The translations under genes were made by a program, and so were the position numbers. Under the pieces are notes generated by a model that was given only the letters and a program-made list of their open reading frames with translations, did no database searches and was not told the origin of the DNA. This document shows positions 33,233 to 35,379 of a stretch of 35,379 nt of DNA, piece by piece. Source of the DNA: Mycolicibacterium houstonense (GTDB lineage Bacteria > Actinomycetota > Actinomycetes > Mycobacteriales > Mycobacteriaceae); the NCBI RefSeq assembly GCF_900078665.2, contig NZ_LT546207.1, forward strand, positions 3,907,131 to 3,942,509, read 5' to 3'. The stretch's first letter is position 1, and each line of letters begins with the position of its first letter.

Positions 33233-33262
33233 CGGAAACACCAACAGCCTAACCTGTTTCCG
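33233..33262 (+). terminator. hairpin near the right end of the island
   Basis: CGGAAACA (33233-33240) and TGTTTCCG (33255-33262) pair perfectly over eight bases with a 14-base loop, 40 bases after the last island gene. It could be a terminator or a recombinase-related structure. The 48 bases beyond it up to the terminal repeat hold no gene. Confidence 0.4.
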
Positions 33263-33310
33263 ATCAGGCCCGACTAGATCAGATCGCCTCAGCGGGAACA
33301 ACAGTAAACA

Positions 33311-33331
33311 TCAGAATCTGACCCCAGATAA
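33311..33331 (-). repeat. right terminal inverted repeat of the island
   Basis: On the minus strand it reads TTATCTGGGGTCAGATTCTG plus A, matching the left end at 16 of 21 positions. It adjoins CAG of the decarboxylase codon pair GAG CAG directly. Read from the decarboxylase side it adds the residues LSGVRF and a stop. Confidence 0.8.
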
Positions 33332-34039
33332 CTGCTCGAAACCGGCGCCCATCTTGTGCACGCTCACCACGCACACGTCGGCGCCGGCGTTCATCGCCCA
33401 GGTGGGCAGGTCTTCGTGGAACGGCAGGTGAGCGCCCCACGCCTCGTCGACGATCAGCGGCTTGCCTCGGGCGTGGCAGACCGCGGCGATGCCCTCGATG
33501 TCGGCGCAGGTCCCGTAGGGGCTGGGACTGACGATCAAGGCGGCCGCGGCGTCTGGGTGCCGCTGCCAGGCCTCTTCGACCTGCTGCGGCGACGGCGGGT
33601 GCGAGAGGTGACGTTCGGCATCCCACTGCGGGGTGATCCAGCGTGGCACCAGGCCCGAGAAGATCAGACCGGCCACCACCGACTTGTGACTGTCGCGGCT
33701 CAGCAGCAGGCTGCCGTCGCACCCGGCGACCGCCATCATGGCGGCCTTGACCGACAGCGAACTGCCGCACGTGGAGAACCACGCCACCTTGGCCCCCACG
33801 GCCTCGGCCATCAGGTCCTCGGTGCGCTTGAGGTAGCCGTTGTTCATCTGCCGGTCGTCGAGGCCCCCGCTGGCCAGCACATCGCTGAAGAACGGCTCCC
33901 GTCCCAGCACGTTGAGCACACGTTGATCGACCCCGCGGCCCTGCCGGTGCCCCGGCGGCGAGAATCCGTAGCGGTTGGAGTTGTGGTACGCGTGCAGCGC
34001 GTCAAGCAGCGGCGTCTCGCTCTGGTCCATACCCGTCAT
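33332..34039 (-). pseudogene. Orn/Lys/Arg decarboxylase, 5' half (cut by the island)
   Basis: This frame encodes the N-terminal 236 residues of a PLP-dependent decarboxylase: HAYHNSNRYGFSPPGHRQG, then STCGSSLSVKAAMMAVAG, SRDSHKSVVAGLIFSG, VSPSPYGTCADI, VDEAWGAHLPFHEDLP with the Asp that binds PLP, and SVHKMGAGFEQ with the Schiff-base lysine. It then runs into the island repeat and stops after six foreign codons. The remaining domain is at 14511-15275. Start ATG at 34039, or 34030; it overlaps the MFS gene end by 38 bases. The full gene resembles M. tuberculosis Rv2531c (from memory). Loss of function is very likely. Confidence 0.9.
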
Positions 34040-35183
34040 GACGGGGGAATACCCACATCATCGCCACGCCCACACACGCGGCGGTCATCACCGCGAATGC
34101 CGTCGGGAACGAAAACGAGGTGGCCAGCGCACCGACCGCGAGCGACCCCAGACCGGTGCCGGCGTCGAAACCGACGTTCCACACCACACTGACCGCCCCG
34201 TGGCCCACCTGATCGCCGCTTCTGCCGGTGGCGGTGAAGGCATGCACCAGCGTGAGGTTCTGCAACGCGCCGTAGGCCGTGCCGACCACCACGCAGCCCA
34301 AGATCACCAGTGCGGCGCCCATGACCTCACCCAGGCTTATCCCGATCGCGATCCCCGCCAGACCGACCGCGCCGATGCCGAGCATGGGGGCGATGAACGG
34401 GGCCGGACCGTGACGGTCGGCGACACCCCCGATCAGCCACCGGGCCAGAGCCGCTGTCCCCGTCATGCCCAACAGCCCGGCGAATGCGGTGGCGGTGCCA
34501 CCCAGTTGCGGTGCGAACGTGAGGATGCCGCCGCCGGCCGCGGTGATCACCACCAGTGCGGAGATCGGGAGCACCAGCCCGCTGATCCCCGAAAGCCGAC
34601 CCGTGCCCGGCTCCTCGGCCAAGTGCGGCGCCGGGCGGGTGAACGCCAATGGCACCGCCAGCAACGGGGCGGCGGCCAGTACGAACACCAGTTGATATCC
34701 CACGTGCTCGGCCAGCCATGGCGCCAGCGGAGTGCAGACGAACTGCGGCGCCGCGATGGCGAGCCCGTAGGCGCCGATCGCGCGCCCGCGCCGCTCCTGC
34801 GGGATCAGCGCGGCGATACCGCGAACCCCGCACACGGTCAGCACACCGAAGCCCAAGCCTCGCAACGCCGCGAGGAGCAGCACCTGCCACAGCGAGGCGG
34901 TGAGCGGGTGCAGGACCGCCGGCGCGCCCAGCAGCACCAACCCGGAAGCCAGGGTGATGCCCCAACCGGCTCGGCGCAGCAATTGGCCGACCAGCAGCTG
35001 CGCGACGACTGTGCACAGCATCAGCACGCTGTTGACCACGCCGGCGCCCAGGTTGTCGGCGCCGATGTGCACCGCCCACATCGGGGCCGCCGGCAACAGC
35101 AGTGAGAATCCCGTGAATCCCAGTGCGGCACAGGCCAACAACGCGGGCATGCCAGGTACCCGCCAGATCCCCGACCGGCTCAC
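34002..35183 (-). CDS. MFS transporter
   Basis: A 393-residue, twelve-helix major facilitator. N-terminal helix ALLACAALGFTGFSLLLPAAP, a motif-A-like loop after helix 2-3 (GQLLRRAGWG), LIPQERRGRAIGAYGLAIAAPQ in the fifth-helix region, and GGVADRHGPAPFI between the halves. It moves a small solute; the substrate is unknown. The start is GTG at 35183, which overlaps the amidohydrolase stop as GTGA. The next gene downstream is the decarboxylase, overlapping by 38 bases, so the three genes formed one operon. Confidence 0.87.
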   Translation of the reverse strand: MSRSGIWRVPGMPALLACAALGFTGFSLLLPAAPMWAVHIGADNLGAGVVNSVLMLCTVVAQLLVGQLLRRAGWGITLASGLVLLGAPAVLHPLTASLWQVLLLAALRGLGFGVLTVCGVRGIAALIPQERRGRAIGAYGLAIAAPQFVCTPLAPWLAEHVGYQLVFVLAAAPLLAVPLAFTRPAPHLAEEPGTGRLSGISGLVLPISALVVITAAGGGILTFAPQLGGTATAFAGLLGMTGTAALARWLIGGVADRHGPAPFIAPMLGIGAVGLAGIAIGISLGEVMGAALVILGCVVVGTAYGALQNLTLVHAFTATGRSGDQVGHGAVSVVWNVGFDAGTGLGSLAVGALATSFSFPTAFAVMTAACVGVAMMWVFPRHDGYGPERDAAA

Positions 35184-35379
35184 CGCTGAAACACCACCGC
35201 ACCGCCGACGACGGTGGCAGCCACCAGATCGGCGTCGAGCTCCTCGACCACGCGCTGCGGGGAGGCCGTCAGCACGCACAGGTCACCGGGCTGGCCGGGG
35301 GCGATCCGCCGGGCGCAGGTGGGGTTCTCGGCGCTGCCCAGGAACAGGGTCAGCGCGCGCCGGCCCGTTATGCGTTCGG
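35180..35379 (-). CDS. amidohydrolase-family protein, C-terminal end (cut by window edge)
   Basis: The minus-strand frame is open from the window edge to the TGA at 35182-35180. The 65 residues visible (ALTLFLGSAENPTCARRIAPG, QPGDLCVLTASP, and a last VAATVVGGAVVFQR) match the C-terminal strands of amidohydrolase-superfamily enzymes, where the chain returns to the small beta-sandwich with its PG.PADL motif. The metal-binding centre lies outside the window. Its TGA overlaps the MFS GTG by three bases of a GTGA. Confidence 0.7.
   Translation of the reverse strand, partial: ERITGRRALTLFLGSAENPTCARRIAPGQPGDLCVLTASPQRVVEELDADLVAATVVGGAVVFQR

Larger units (their letters stand above)
15276..33331. 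mobile_element. 18-kb Tn554-like metal(loid)-resistance island
   Basis: The ends are defined by a 21-bp imperfect inverted repeat (15276-15296 and 33311-33331, 16 of 21 matches: TTATC.GG.GT.A.ATTCT.A) and by the two halves of the decarboxylase gene outside them. Precise removal joins FEQ and GSVFHLQ in frame with two extra codons (AGG ATG), which fits a six-base core carried in at one end, as for Tn554. No target duplication is seen. The tnpABC-like genes (17484-21338) are the likely engine. The cargo is arsenic, Cys-Cys/MerR and divalent-metal resistance, plus an XRE/ImmA unit near the left end. Mobility at present is unproven. Confidence 0.85.

Noticed and set aside
15266..33328. TGGGGTC present at both island junctions as a possible direct-repeat target duplication
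   Set aside because: At the right end it lies inside the terminal inverted repeat and at the left end outside it, and recombination there would not restore the decarboxylase frame; the inverted-repeat boundaries fit better.
33975..35105. 376-residue plus-strand frame opposite the MFS transporter
   Set aside because: Arg/Gln/His-rich antisense of a membrane protein, no homology pattern.

Overview
The window looks like the chromosome of a fast-growing mycobacterium (Mycolicibacterium, close to M. smegmatis). The evidence is high GC, GTG starts, a KRRIH-type UdgX, a DUF5709 protein, mycothiol-type arsenate reductases and, above all, the Rhodococcus/Mycobacterium microcompartment (RMM) locus. 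No RNA genes or CRISPR arrays were seen, and no gene-free stretch exceeds about 300 bases.

Left part (1-15275), host backbone. After the end of an alpha/beta hydrolase and a small unknown gene comes an APC permease (minus strand), divergent from a nine-gene plus-strand RMM operon: PLP phospho-lyase, CoA-acylating aldehyde dehydrogenase, BMC-T, a 170-aa BMC-associated protein, BMC-P, BMC-H, a second BMC-T, amino-alcohol kinase and SDR dehydrogenase. A GntR/HutC regulator follows directly. By the pathway proposed for M. smegmatis, aminoacetone is reduced to 1-amino-2-propanol, phosphorylated, cleaved to propionaldehyde inside the shell and oxidised to propionyl-CoA. The same palindrome (ATTGGC-2-TACCAA) lies in the permease/lyase gap and upstream of the GntR gene, and is a likely operator. 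Two junctions in the operon carry tandem repeats made of 10-codon mini-ORFs chained by TGATG or ATGA stop/start overlaps. Beyond lie a DUF5709 gene, a large catalase, an esterase and udgX.

Middle part (15276-33331), an 18-kb island inserted in an Orn/Lys/Arg decarboxylase gene, whose two halves flank it. Imperfect 21-bp terminal inverted repeats (16/21) mark its ends exactly. It carries an unknown gene plus an XRE/ImmA-IrrE regulator, three overlapping Tn554-like recombination genes (tnpA, tnpB, tnpC-like), and metal(loid) resistance cargo. The arsenic block holds arsR1, cadI/arsI, a DinB protein, arsR2, acr3, a fused arsC and a mycothiol-type arsC. A MerR block holds a Cys-Cys protein, MerR, a MerT-like protein, a YnfA-like protein and a SpoIIAA-like protein. 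After a scar (ATPase tail remnant abutting a probable IS21-type end) come a thioredoxin-like protein, a CtpG/CadA-like P1B ATPase with a CmtR-like repressor, and a group of DsbA-like protein, membrane methyltransferase, SAM methyltransferase and Met-rich exported protein. Several regulator promoters carry a palindrome between -35 and -10 and appear leaderless.

Right part (33332-35379), host backbone again: the 5' half of the decarboxylase, an overlapping MFS transporter and the end of an amidohydrolase, all on the minus strand. These probably formed one operon that the island cut.
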